64,000 nt of DNA, taken from Actinomycetota bacterium (GTDB lineage Bacteria; Actinomycetota; CADDZG01; JAHWKV01; JAOPZY01). Each line of letters starts with the position of its first letter. Position 1 is the stretch's first letter. The notes under the pieces are model-generated. The model had not been told where the DNA came from, ran no database searches, and was given only the letters and a program-made list of their open reading frames with translations. Positions 27,479 through 35,564 of this stretch are shown piece after piece. The translations under genes were made by a program, and so were the position numbers. The stretch covers positions 19,297-83,296 of the forward strand of contig DASTWV010000024.1 of assembly GCA_035765775.1 (NCBI GenBank), given 5' to 3'.

Positions 27479-28390
27479 GTGCCGGACAGTCCCCCCACAG
27501 CACCGCCGGCGGTCGCCCGAAGCAGGGCGGGATCGGGCCGGGGTCTCCTGCGCAGCCTCCCCGCACTCGGGGTGGTCGCCGCGCTGGCCGTTGCCGGCAT
27601 GTCGGATGTCAGCCACGTGGTGCGCCCGGGCGAGAACCTCTGGACCATCGCACGGCACTTCGCCACCACGCCGCAGGCGCTGGCCACCGCCAACCACCTG
27701 CCCGACCCCAACCGGGTCCTGGCCGGCACGACGCTGCACATCCCGAGTGCTGCGGCTCCAGCAGCGCCTGCCGCGTCGCCGGCGAAGCCGCCCGCCACCG
27801 CGCTGCCGAGGCCCGCTACCCCGCTGCCGCTTCCGTTCACCAGCCACACGGTGACCAAGGGGGAGACGCTCGGCTCGATCGCGGCGGCGAACCAGCTCAC
27901 CACCCAGGTACTGGCCTCGATCAACGGCTTGGCCGACCCCAACTTCATCCGGATTGGCCAGGTGCTGCAGATCCCGCTGCCGGTGTTGGGCACCGTGGAG
28001 GGCCTGCTCGTCTACTACGCCAAGGCGGATGGCGTCGACCCGGCCCTCGCCGAGGGCCTGGCCTGGCAGGAGTCCGGCTGGCAGCAGAAGGTGGTGAGCC
28101 CCACCGGGGCGGTCGGCGTGATGCAGCTGGAGCCGGGGACCGCCAGCTTCACCGGCGTCAATCTGGTGGGCCACAGCGTGGACGCCACCAACGTGCAGGC
28201 GAACGTCGAGGCCGGCGTGGCGTTCCTCGCCTACCTGCTGAAGGCGGGGGGTGGCGACCAGAAGCTGGCGGTGGCCGGGTACTACCAAGGGTTGGCGTCG
28301 GTCCGCGCCCGGGGTATGTACCGGGCGACCCGGCAGTACGTGGCCGACGTGCTGGCCCTGCGGGACCGGTTTGCCGCCCGGGTGCCGTAG
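27479..28390 (+). CDS. LysM-containing lytic transglycosylase
   Basis: This exported peptidoglycan hydrolase has a signal/anchor segment (RSLPALGVVAALAVAGM) followed by two LysM repeats (SHVVRPGENLWTIARHF; SHTVTKGETLGSIAAANQL) that bind glycan strands. The SLT domain has the catalytic Glu in LAWQESGWQQ and the motif TGAVGVMQLEPGT. Its 303 residues end shortly after the SLT domain. It cleaves glycan strands to 1,6-anhydro ends during growth or division. The start is a GTG after GGAGGAAGG. It has a clear sigma-A-like promoter and opens a cluster of wall genes with the PASTA kinase. Confidence 0.9.
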   Translation: MPDSPPTAPPAVARSRAGSGRGLLRSLPALGVVAALAVAGMSDVSHVVRPGENLWTIARHFATTPQALATANHLPDPNRVLAGTTLHIPSAAAPAAPAASPAKPPATALPRPATPLPLPFTSHTVTKGETLGSIAAANQLTTQVLASINGLADPNFIRIGQVLQIPLPVLGTVEGLLVYYAKADGVDPALAEGLAWQESGWQQKVVSPTGAVGVMQLEPGTASFTGVNLVGHSVDATNVQANVEAGVAFLAYLLKAGGGDQKLAVAGYYQGLASVRARGMYRATRQYVADVLALRDRFAARVP

Positions 28391-28422
28391 ATGGCGGGCA
28401 GATGGCGGGCAGATGGGCGCAG
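28391..28422 (+). repeat. short tandem repeat, 11-bp unit
   Basis: ATGGCGGGCAG occurs at 28391-28401 and 28402-28412, followed by a diverged third copy to 28422. It lies directly after the transglycosylase stop. No function seen. Confidence 0.5.
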
Positions 28423-28475
28423 ATTGCCGAGGGATGGCCGACCCGGCACGGTAGCGTGGCATCGGAGGTGATGGG

Positions 28476-28988
28476 GTGAGGACCACGCTCAGACCGTGGC
28501 TCATGGTGGCCGCTCCCGTGGTGGGGATCGTCCTGGTGGCGGTGGCCTGGCAGAGCGCCTCCGTGGGTGCCTCCCGGCCCCCGAAGGTCGTGACCGAGAC
28601 CGTCACGAAGACCCAGGTGGTGCAGGACACCTCCGGCATGGACCAGCTCCGGGGCCAGGTCGCCGCGCTCGCCCAGGCGGTCTCCGCGACCAGCCAGAGC
28701 GCGTCGGCGGCGAACCAGAACGCGTCGGCGGCCAGCTCGGCGGTGACCGCCACGAGCCAGTCGCTGGGCGGCCAGCTGTCCGCCCTGGGCACCCAGATCA
28801 CCGGCGTCCAGCACTCGATCAGCTCCTTGCAAACCGGGGTGACCCAGGCGCAGAGCGCCGCCGGTGCCTCGAGCGCCCAGGTCAAGGAGCTCGGGGTCAG
28901 CCTCACCGCGGTCACCCAACAGCTGTCGGCTCTCCAGGCCCAGTTCGTCGCCGAGGTGAAGAAACTGGAAGCGAAGGGCATCGGCTGA
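28476..28988 (+). CDS. membrane-anchored coiled-coil protein, unknown
   Basis: A 170-residue protein with no recognised family. One N-terminal membrane helix ([18 protein letters not shown]) is followed by a long Ala/Ser/Gln/Val-rich region with heptad spacing (about residues 50-160), predicted as an extracytoplasmic coiled coil. There are no cysteines. The GTG at 28476 follows the near-perfect ribosome site GGAGGTGAT, and a TAGCGT hexamer lies at 28452-28457. Its stop overlaps the kinase start (TGATG). Tight coupling to a PASTA kinase suggests a partner or substrate at the wall, by inference only. Confidence 0.72.
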   Translation: MRTTLRPWLMVAAPVVGIVLVAVAWQSASVGASRPPKVVTETVTKTQVVQDTSGMDQLRGQVAALAQAVSATSQSASAANQNASAASSAVTATSQSLGGQLSALGTQITGVQHSISSLQTGVTQAQSAAGASSAQVKELGVSLTAVTQQLSALQAQFVAEVKKLEAKGIG

Positions 28989-30799
28989 TGAGCCGCAGCC
29001 CCCTGCCCGACATGATTGCCGGGCGGTACCAGGTCGCCGCGCGCATCGGCGGCGGTGGGATGGGCGAGGTGTACCGGGCCCGGGACACCAATCTCGGGCG
29101 CCCCGTGGCGGTCAAGGTCCTGCCGGCCGCCCTGGCGGCCCGGCCCGGTTTCGTCGAACGCTTCCGCACCGAGGCGCACGCCGCCGGCCGCCTCCAGCAT
29201 CCCAACGTCGTCACGCTCTACGACTCGGGGACCGACGAGGGCTCGTACTTCATGGTCATGGAGTACGTCCGCGGGCCGACGCTGCGCCAGATCCTGGCCG
29301 AGCGGCGCCGGCTCGAGCCCGCCCAGGCAGCAGCCGTCGTGGACCAGCTCCTGGCCGCCCTGGAGGCCGCCCACGGCGCCGGACTGGTGCACCGGGACGT
29401 CAAGCCGGAGAACGTGCTGGTGACTGCCAGCGGCCAGGTCAAGGTCACGGACTTCGGCATCGCCCGCATCTCGGAGATCGACCCCAACACCGGGGAGCTG
29501 GTGGGCACCGCGGCCTACGCCGCCCCTGAGCAGATCCGGGGCGATGCGGTGGACGGGCGGGCGGACCTGTACGCCACCGGCTGCCTGCTCTACGAGCTAC
29601 TGTGCGGCGCCCCGCCGTTCGAGGGCAACGTGGCACACGTGCTGCAGGAGCACCTGCACACTGCGGTGCCCGCCCCGTCGATCGAGGCCCCGGATGCGGC
29701 TCCGCTCGACGGGGTGGTGGCCGGCGCCACGAAGATCGACCCGGCGGAACGCTACACCTCGGCGGGTGCCATGCGGGCGGATCTGGCATCGGCGACCAAG
29801 GACCTCCCGGCCGCCCCGCCGCTGTCCGAGCTGTCCGCCGAGATGACCTCGATGGTGGCCGGGGAGGCGGGCGGCGGGGCGGGCGCCACGATGGTGGTGG
29901 CCCCCGTCGGGCGCCGGCGCCGGAGGTGGCCACGGGTGATCGCCGTGATCGCCGCCGTCCTGGTGATCCTGATCGGCGCCGGGGTGGTGATGGTGCGGCC
30001 GTTGCCGTCGTTGGCGGGAGTGGACCAGGCCACGGCCGTGTCCCGGCTGAAGCACGCCGGGCTCCATGCCTCGGTGGAGACGACGTTCAGCACCGAGACG
30101 AAGGGGATGGTGGTGGGCCACAAGTCATCCGTGCTGGCCGTCGGCCCCTTCGCCCTCCGGGGCGGCACGGTGAAGCTCCTGGTGAGCAAGGGACCGGACC
30201 TGCGCGCGGTCCCGCTGGTGAAGGGAGTCACCCTTACCGCGGCCGAGGAAGCCATTCAGGCGGCCAGGCTCCCCGTGGGGACCGTGACGCAGACCTTCAG
30301 CCCCACGGTGCCCTCGGGCACGGTCATCGACCAGAACCCCGACTTCGGCAACTCCGTGGCTGCCGGCACGCCGGTGAATCTGAACGTGTCCAAGGGCCCG
30401 GAGCTGACCGCCGTCCCCGGCGTCACCAACACCAATCTGGCCGCCGCCACCGGTGCCCTCAAGGGCGCTCGCCTGACGGTCAACCCGGTCTACCAGGCCA
30501 GCGCCACCATCGCCTCGGGCACGGTGATGGCGCAGAGCCCGCTGCCCCCGGTACGCATCCCCGTGGGATCGGCGGTGACGCTGACCGTCAGCTCCGGCCC
30601 GCCGCCCTTCCCGATGCCGTCGGTTACGGGGCAGCCGTGCTCGGCCGCGCAGACCCAGCTCCAGGGCGTCAGCCTGACGGTCACGGTGGTGAACACCTCG
30701 GGCGGCTCGGGCTGCACCACCGCCAAAGTGTTGTTGCAGGACCCGGAACCCGACATCACCGTGCACCCGGGGGATACGGCGACGCTGTACGTGCCCTGA
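28988..30799 (+). CDS. PASTA-domain serine/threonine protein kinase (PknB-like)
   Basis: Receptor kinase that couples cell-wall status to growth and division. Kinase domain residues 13-270: glycine loop [10 protein letters not shown], Lys43 in [13 protein letters not shown] (catalytic Asp137), TDFGIAR, and APEQ. One membrane helix lies near 318-340 ([20 protein letters not shown]), followed by four PASTA repeats to the C-terminus; such repeats bind muropeptides or lipid II. All catalytic residues are present. Unlike the usual actinobacterial pstP-rodA-pbpA-pknA-pknB operon, it sits with a transglycosylase and a coiled-coil gene, so it may be a paralog. Confidence 0.93.
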   Translation: MSRSPLPDMIAGRYQVAARIGGGGMGEVYRARDTNLGRPVAVKVLPAALAARPGFVERFRTEAHAAGRLQHPNVVTLYDSGTDEGSYFMVMEYVRGPTLRQILAERRRLEPAQAAAVVDQLLAALEAAHGAGLVHRDVKPENVLVTASGQVKVTDFGIARISEIDPNTGELVGTAAYAAPEQIRGDAVDGRADLYATGCLLYELLCGAPPFEGNVAHVLQEHLHTAVPAPSIEAPDAAPLDGVVAGATKIDPAERYTSAGAMRADLASATKDLPAAPPLSELSAEMTSMVAGEAGGGAGATMVVAPVGRRRRRWPRVIAVIAAVLVILIGAGVVMVRPLPSLAGVDQATAVSRLKHAGLHASVETTFSTETKGMVVGHKSSVLAVGPFALRGGTVKLLVSKGPDLRAVPLVKGVTLTAAEEAIQAARLPVGTVTQTFSPTVPSGTVIDQNPDFGNSVAAGTPVNLNVSKGPELTAVPGVTNTNLAAATGALKGARLTVNPVYQASATIASGTVMAQSPLPPVRIPVGSAVTLTVSSGPPPFPMPSVTGQPCSAAQTQLQGVSLTVTVVNTSGGSGCTTAKVLLQDPEPDITVHPGDTATLYVP

Positions 30800-30827
30800 T
30801 CCGGCGCCGGGACCGTTCTTGTGACGC

Positions 30828-30850
30828 TCAACCACCGTGACGGTGTTTGA
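30828..30850. terminator. inverted repeat between convergent kinase and carboxypeptidase genes
   Basis: CACCGT-g-ACGGTG (30833-30845) is extended by TCAA/TTGA with one mismatch. It has no T-tract on either strand. The position suggests a bidirectional terminator; a binding site is also possible. Confidence 0.4.
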
Positions 30851-30881
30851 TGCTCACAGGAACCGGAGCCCGGGCTCTGGG

Positions 30882-32042
30882 CTACCCGACCTCGGCCCCG
30901 GCCCGGCGGGTGACCACCATCGCCGCCAGGAACGAGATGGCGAGCGCCGCCAGGAGGACGTCGTCCAGGGTCCCTGTCGGGTGCCCCACCGGCTGGGCGG
31001 CGGGCACCGGGCGGGACGGCGTCGCGGCGTCGGCCTGACCGGGATTGACGGCGGCCCGGGCCGGGGCGGCGGCCGGGCGGGGGAGCGGGATGGCGGGCAG
31101 CGGGGTGGGCGTGATGGTGTCGGTGGCCTGCGCCTCCAGGGTGCCCAGGTTGGTGAAGCCCCAGTTGTACAGGGCCTCGGAGTCCTTGTAGCCCGCCGGC
31201 GTGTGCGCCCCCAGCACCACCGCCAGGAGCGTCTGCCCGTCCCGGGTGACCTCGCTGACGAGGGCGCTGCCGGACTCGGAGGTGTACCCGGTCTTCACGC
31301 CGATGGTGCCCGGGAACTGCGCCAGCATCTTGTTGTGGTTGGTGAGCAGGTGGGCGCCGCCGCCCCACACGAGGACGTGCTGGCGGGTGGCCACGATCTG
31401 GGCGAAGAGCGGGTAGCGCATGGCCTCCATGGTGAGCAGGGCCAGGTCCCGGGCGGTGGACTGGTGCCCGGGAGCGTCGAGCCCGTGCGGGTTCACGAAG
31501 GTGCTCCCGGTGGCCCCGGCGGTGGCGGCGTCACTGTTCATCAGGCCTACGAAGCCCGCCACCGTGCCGTCTGGGCTGAGGGTGTGGGCCAGGGCCAGGG
31601 CCATGTCATTGCCCGAGACCATCAGCAGCCCCCAGAGCATGTCGCCGACCGTCATGGTCGTCCCCGCCGGCGGGCCGAGCTCCGACCCGCCCACGTTGAC
31701 CGCGTCGTTGGTGACCGTCCCCACCGCGCCCACGTTGGCGCGGCGCAGGACGGTGAGCGCGGTGGCGATCTTCGTGAGGCTGGCGGGCGCCCGGGCGACG
31801 GTGTCGTCCTGCGACCACAACACCTTGCCGTTGGTAGGGTCCACCAGGATGCCCGATGCCACCCCCAGCGGCGCTGGCAGGGGGTTCGCATCCGGGCCTG
31901 GGAGGGGGGAAGGGGCCGCCGAGGGCGCCGCAGCGGTGGCGGCAACCGGCAGCAGGAGGCTCGTTGCGCCGAGGATCAGTGCTGCCATCAGAATGGTGAC
32001 GGCCGCCGGTAGCCGGCGGCGCTGCGGCCGAGTCCATGCCAT
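30882..32042 (-). CDS. D-alanyl-D-alanine carboxypeptidase (peptidase S11)
   Basis: Penicillin-binding protein that trims the terminal D-Ala of stem peptides outside the membrane. It has an N-terminal signal (AAVTILMAALILGATSLLL). The three active-site motifs are SLTK (SxxK), SGN (SxN) and KTGYT (KTG). A Pro/Ala linker and C-terminal membrane helix (LLAALAISFLAAMVV) anchor it. At 386 residues it is of DacA/DacF size without the extra C-terminal domain. The start is an ATG 30 bp from the divergent RpiB-like gene, with TATCCT 11 nt upstream on the minus strand. It forms part of the wall cluster with the transglycosylase and kinase. Confidence 0.93.
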   Translation of the reverse strand: MAWTRPQRRRLPAAVTILMAALILGATSLLLPVAATAAAPSAAPSPLPGPDANPLPAPLGVASGILVDPTNGKVLWSQDDTVARAPASLTKIATALTVLRRANVGAVGTVTNDAVNVGGSELGPPAGTTMTVGDMLWGLLMVSGNDMALALAHTLSPDGTVAGFVGLMNSDAATAGATGSTFVNPHGLDAPGHQSTARDLALLTMEAMRYPLFAQIVATRQHVLVWGGGAHLLTNHNKMLAQFPGTIGVKTGYTSESGSALVSEVTRDGQTLLAVVLGAHTPAGYKDSEALYNWGFTNLGTLEAQATDTITPTPLPAIPLPRPAAAPARAAVNPGQADAATPSRPVPAAQPVGHPTGTLDDVLLAALAISFLAAMVVTRRAGAEVG

Positions 32043-32071
32043 GGGCTGCCACGAGGATAGGGGAGGAGGGG

Positions 32072-32545
32072 GTGGAGATCCCGGATTTCGCGACCTCGCA
32101 CGCCGGGAACCCGCGTGCGCTGGTGGGGGCCGACGACGAGGGGCTGGTCCTGGACGCCGTCGTGGACGAGCTCGGCCGCCGGGGAGTGACGGTGCAGCGG
32201 CTGCCCACGGGGGCCTGGCCCGAGGTCGCCCGCCGGGTGGGCGAGGCGGTGGCCGCGGGGGAGGCGGACCTGGGCGTGCTGGCGTGCTGGACCGGCACCG
32301 GCACCAGCATCATGGCGAACAAGGTGCCGGGCGTGCGGGCGGCGCTGTGTTGGGAGCCCTGGATCGCCGAGGGTGCCCGGCGCTGGAACGACGCCAACGT
32401 CTTGGTGTTGAGCCTCCAGCGCACCGAGCCCGAGGTCGCCCGGGAGATCGTCGCCGCCTGGTTGGCGGTGGGCGAGCCGGACGCCGACGAGGCAGCCAAC
32501 ATCGCGGAGATCGCCGCCTACGAATCCCGCCGGGAGCCCGGCTAG
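32072..32545 (+). CDS. RpiB/LacAB-family sugar-phosphate isomerase
   Basis: A 157-residue protein of the ribose-5-phosphate isomerase B fold. The core active-site stretch GVLACWTGTGTSIMANK matches the family (C-x-G-T-G-x4-ANK), with VRAALCWEPWIAEGARRWNDANVL following. The usual N-terminal DHAG signature is replaced by VGADDEG, so catalysis on ribose phosphate is not assured. The GTG at 32072 is preceded by GGGAGG. Its stop overlaps the start of the endonuclease IV-like/polymerase gene (TAGTG), making the two translationally coupled. Why a sugar-phosphate isomerase accompanies an AP-site repair enzyme is an open question. Confidence 0.78.
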   Translation: MEIPDFATSHAGNPRALVGADDEGLVLDAVVDELGRRGVTVQRLPTGAWPEVARRVGEAVAAGEADLGVLACWTGTGTSIMANKVPGVRAALCWEPWIAEGARRWNDANVLVLSLQRTEPEVAREIVAAWLAVGEPDADEAANIAEIAAYESRREPG

Positions 32546-34440
32546 TGCGCCTGGTCCGCTATGGCATCGCCGGGCTCAAGGACACCAAGGACCTGCAGGC
32601 TTCCATCGACGCGGTGGTGGCGGGGGGCTACGCCGCCTGCGAGGTGCAGTTCGTCAAGGAGTTCACCCTGAAGGAACCCGAGGCGGAACGCCTGGGGGCG
32701 CTCGCCGCCGATGCCGGGGTGGCGCTGTCGGTGCACGCCCCCTACTTCGCCCAGCTCACCACCGAGGACCCGGAGCGCCTCACCCAGCACCTGGGGGCGC
32801 TGCACCACTCCTGCCACCTGGCGTCGCTGATGGGGGCCCGGATCGTCGTGTGCCACCCGGGCTCGCTGTCCGGGGGCACCGATGCCCCGGTGGATCCCGA
32901 CGCCGTGCACCGGCGGGTGTCGGCGGCCCTCGACAACCTCGGCCCCCGCATCGCCGGCTTCGGGGTGCGCCTTGGCCTGGAGACCCCCGGGCGCAAATCG
33001 CAGTTCGGCAGCCTGGGCGACATCGCCCTCGTGGTGGCCGAGCACCCGTTCTGCAGCCCGGTGATCGACTTCGCCCACGTGCACGCGGTGTCGGGCGGCG
33101 GGCTGGGATCGGTGGACGCTTTCCGGGCGCTGTTCGCCTTCGTGGCCCGGGAGTTCCGCCCCGAGCACCTGTGGCCGCTGCACTGCCATTTCACCGACAA
33201 CCGCTTCGGCCCCGCGGGTGAGATCACCCATGTGCCCTACGGCGAGGGGTCGGTGCGCATCCGGCCCCTGGCCGAGGCGAGCTTCGACGTGGATTTCGCC
33301 ATGACGATGATCTCCGAGGAGCGCTGGGAGACCTCACACCAGGCCATCCTTGCCGACCTGCGCTCCGGGGGCCTCCCGCTGGCCGCCCCCGGGCGGGCGG
33401 GGAGCCGCTTCGCCCGGCTGCTGGAGCCGCCGGCGGCGGGAGCCGACCGCGAGCCGGCGCCGGGCGAGGTTGTCTACGCCCGGCCGTTCCTTCCCCACCC
33501 CCTGCGCCTCGAGCCGCGGGGGCCGGCGTTCATCCTACGGGAGGGACCCCGGGAGGTACGCCTCACCAACCTCGACAAGGTCTTGTTCCCCGACGATGGC
33601 TACACCAAGGGCGACCTCATCGCCTACTACGACTCCGTCGCCCCGGTGCTCCTGCCCTTCCTGGGCGACCGGCCCGTCGTGATGCAGCGGGTGCCCGATG
33701 GCATCTACGGCGAGGCGTTCTACGAGAAGCAGGCGCCCAAGGGGGCCCCGGAGTGGGTCCGTACCGTGCCGGTGCCGTCGGGCGGCTCCGACGGCACGCC
33801 GAAGACGATCGACTTCGTGGTGCCCGATGGCGTCGCCACCCTGGTGTGGCTGGCCCAGATCGCCAGCGTCGAGTGCCACGCCTGGACCAGCGTGTGGCCC
33901 AACCTCGACCAGCCGGACTTCGCCGTGATCGACCTGGACCCCCACGAGCCCATCACCTTCGACGACGTCCGGGCGGTGGGGCGCCTGGTGCATACGGTGT
34001 TGGAGCGCTTCGGCCTGCGGGCGGTGCCCAAGACATCGGGTGGGTCGGGCGTGCAGATCTTCATCCCCCTCCTTCCCGGCCACACCTACCCCGAGGTGCG
34101 GGAGTTCTGCACCGGGGTCGGACGGCTCATCACCGCGGTCTACCCGGAGAAGGCCACCCTGGAGCCGTCGATCCCCCGGCGGGCGGGCAAGGTGTTCATC
34201 GACGCCAACCAGAACGCCAAGGGCAAGACGCTGGTCGCCCCGTACTCGGTGCGCCCCTATCCCGGGGCGCCGGTGTCGATGCCGTTGGCCTGGGAGGAGC
34301 TGGAGGAAGAGTTCCTGCCTGAGGAGTTCACCATCGCCACCGCCTGCGAGCGGATCGCCGGCCGGGGTGACTTCTTCGCCCCTACCCGGCTGTGGCGCCA
34401 GGACCTGCACCCGGCGCTGGCACAGCTGCGCGGGACGTAA
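32545..34440 (+). CDS. fusion of endonuclease IV-like TIM barrel and LigD-type polymerase domain
   Basis: This 631-residue protein joins two repair modules. Residues 1-285 form an AP-endonuclease-like TIM barrel. Metal-ligand positions are visible at HAPY (H64), CHPGS (H104), LETPG (E146), DFAHVH (D175, H178), HCHFTDN (H213/H215) and THVPYGEG (H229). The Asp normally two residues before that last His is Ile. Residues 330-631 are a LigD-type primase-polymerase domain: KVLFPDDGYTKGDLIAYY, the catalytic pair IDLDP (D463, D465), TSGGSG (497-502) and FIDANQN (D553). The usual His after the SGG motif is Gln504. No ligase or phosphoesterase domain is present. Incision of an abasic site and gap filling by one polypeptide is the obvious hypothesis. 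The GTG start overlaps the previous stop. Confidence 0.85.
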   Translation: MRLVRYGIAGLKDTKDLQASIDAVVAGGYAACEVQFVKEFTLKEPEAERLGALAADAGVALSVHAPYFAQLTTEDPERLTQHLGALHHSCHLASLMGARIVVCHPGSLSGGTDAPVDPDAVHRRVSAALDNLGPRIAGFGVRLGLETPGRKSQFGSLGDIALVVAEHPFCSPVIDFAHVHAVSGGGLGSVDAFRALFAFVAREFRPEHLWPLHCHFTDNRFGPAGEITHVPYGEGSVRIRPLAEASFDVDFAMTMISEERWETSHQAILADLRSGGLPLAAPGRAGSRFARLLEPPAAGADREPAPGEVVYARPFLPHPLRLEPRGPAFILREGPREVRLTNLDKVLFPDDGYTKGDLIAYYDSVAPVLLPFLGDRPVVMQRVPDGIYGEAFYEKQAPKGAPEWVRTVPVPSGGSDGTPKTIDFVVPDGVATLVWLAQIASVECHAWTSVWPNLDQPDFAVIDLDPHEPITFDDVRAVGRLVHTVLERFGLRAVPKTSGGSGVQIFIPLLPGHTYPEVREFCTGVGRLITAVYPEKATLEPSIPRRAGKVFIDANQNAKGKTLVAPYSVRPYPGAPVSMPLAWEELEEEFLPEEFTIATACERIAGRGDFFAPTRLWRQDLHPALAQLRGT

Positions 34441-34513
34441 GCCGGCGGCGCGGTGCCATGTCGGTCGCCATGAGCCTGCCGGGCGAGGGTGACTCCGGCC
34501 CGCGAGGCACCAC

Positions 34514-34519
34514 TAGAAT
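34514..34519 (+). promoter_or_regulatory. -10 hexamer TAGAAT before trpD
   Basis: TAGAAT lies 7 nt before the ATG at 34527, which supports that start over the upstream in-frame ATGs at 34458 and 34470. Confidence 0.55.
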
Positions 34520-34526
34520 CGCCGCC

Positions 34527-35564
34527 ATGGATCTGACCTGGCAGGCCGTGCTCGGTCGGCTGTTCACCGGCACCGCCCTGACCCAGGACGAGGCCGCGTG
34601 GGCCATGGAGCAGATCATGGCGGGCGACACCTCGCCGCCGGTCTTCGGGGCCTTCGTCGCTGCCCTCCGGACCAAGGGGGAGACCGTAGACGAGATCGCC
34701 GGCCTGGTGGCGACCATGCGCCGGCGGGCGCTGCGCGTCCCGCTCGACCCGGCCTGGGGGCCGGTGGTGGACACCTGCGGCACCGGCGGGGACCGGGTGG
34801 GCACCATCAACGCCTCCACCATGGCCGCGTTCGTGGTGGCCGGCGCCGGGGGGAAGGTGGCCAAGCACGGCAACCGGGCGGCCTCCAGCGCGTGCGGCTC
34901 CGCCGATCTCCTGGAGGCCCTCGGGGTCAGGATCGAGCTGGGGCCCGATGCCGTTGCGGCTTGTATCGACGAGGCGGGCATGGGGTTCTGCTTCGCCCCG
35001 GTCTTCCACCCCTCCTACCGCCACGCCGGCCCGCCCCGCCGGGAGCTCGGCGTGCCCACCGTCTTCAACTTCCTGGGGCCCCTCACCAACCCGGCGGGCG
35101 CCCGGCACCAGGCGCTCGGGGTCTCCGACCCGGCGATGGCCCCCAAGATGGCCGAGGTGCTGGCGCGCACGGGCAGCGTCCACGCCCTGGTGCTGCACGC
35201 GTGCGACGGCCTGGACGAGATCACCCTCTCCGGCCCCACCACCGTGTGGGAACTGAAGGGCGGTGCGGTGCACGAGGGCGTGATCGATCCGGCGGCGCTC
35301 GGCCTGGCCACCGTCGCCCGGGAGGCCCTGAAGGGCGGTACCCCGGCGCAGAACGCCGCGGTCACCACCGCGGTGCTGAGCGGCGAGCCGGGGCCGGCCC
35401 GGGACTTCGCCATGGTGAACGCGGCGGCCGCGCTGGTGGCCTGCGACCGTGCTGCCGACCTGGCAGAGGGTCTGGCTCAGGCGGCGGAGTCGCTCGACTC
35501 CGGCCGGGCGGCCGGGTGCCTCACCCGCCTGCGCCAGGCGTCCAACCGCCTCGCTCCTCGCTGA
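34527..35564 (+). CDS. trpD: anthranilate phosphoribosyltransferase
   Basis: This enzyme adds phosphoribose to anthranilate in tryptophan synthesis. Diagnostic motifs are DTCGTGGDRVGTINAST (PRPP binding), KHGNRAASSACGSADLLEALG, FAPVFHPSYRH and FNFLGPLTNPA. The 345 residues are normal. The ATG at 34527 is chosen on the TAGAAT hexamer. No other trp gene is in the window, so it is a solitary trp locus as in many Actinomycetota. The 3' end overlaps the convergent phosphoesterase/MprF-like gene by 44 bp, so the two mRNAs are complementary there. Confidence 0.95.
   Translation: MDLTWQAVLGRLFTGTALTQDEAAWAMEQIMAGDTSPPVFGAFVAALRTKGETVDEIAGLVATMRRRALRVPLDPAWGPVVDTCGTGGDRVGTINASTMAAFVVAGAGGKVAKHGNRAASSACGSADLLEALGVRIELGPDAVAACIDEAGMGFCFAPVFHPSYRHAGPPRRELGVPTVFNFLGPLTNPAGARHQALGVSDPAMAPKMAEVLARTGSVHALVLHACDGLDEITLSGPTTVWELKGGAVHEGVIDPAALGLATVAREALKGGTPAQNAAVTTAVLSGEPGPARDFAMVNAAAALVACDRAADLAEGLAQAAESLDSGRAAGCLTRLRQASNRLAPR

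Noticed and set aside
27434..29392. 652-codon minus-strand frame opposite the transglycosylase and kinase genes
   Set aside because: Both plus-strand genes have clear domains and starts. The minus frame has no recognisable motif and a composition typical of antisense G+C-rich frames.
32545..34440. Calling the whole protein an ATP-dependent DNA ligase (LigD)
   Set aside because: Only the polymerase module of LigD is present. No ligase K-x-D-G motif or 3'-phosphoesterase domain was found, and the N-terminus is a TIM barrel.
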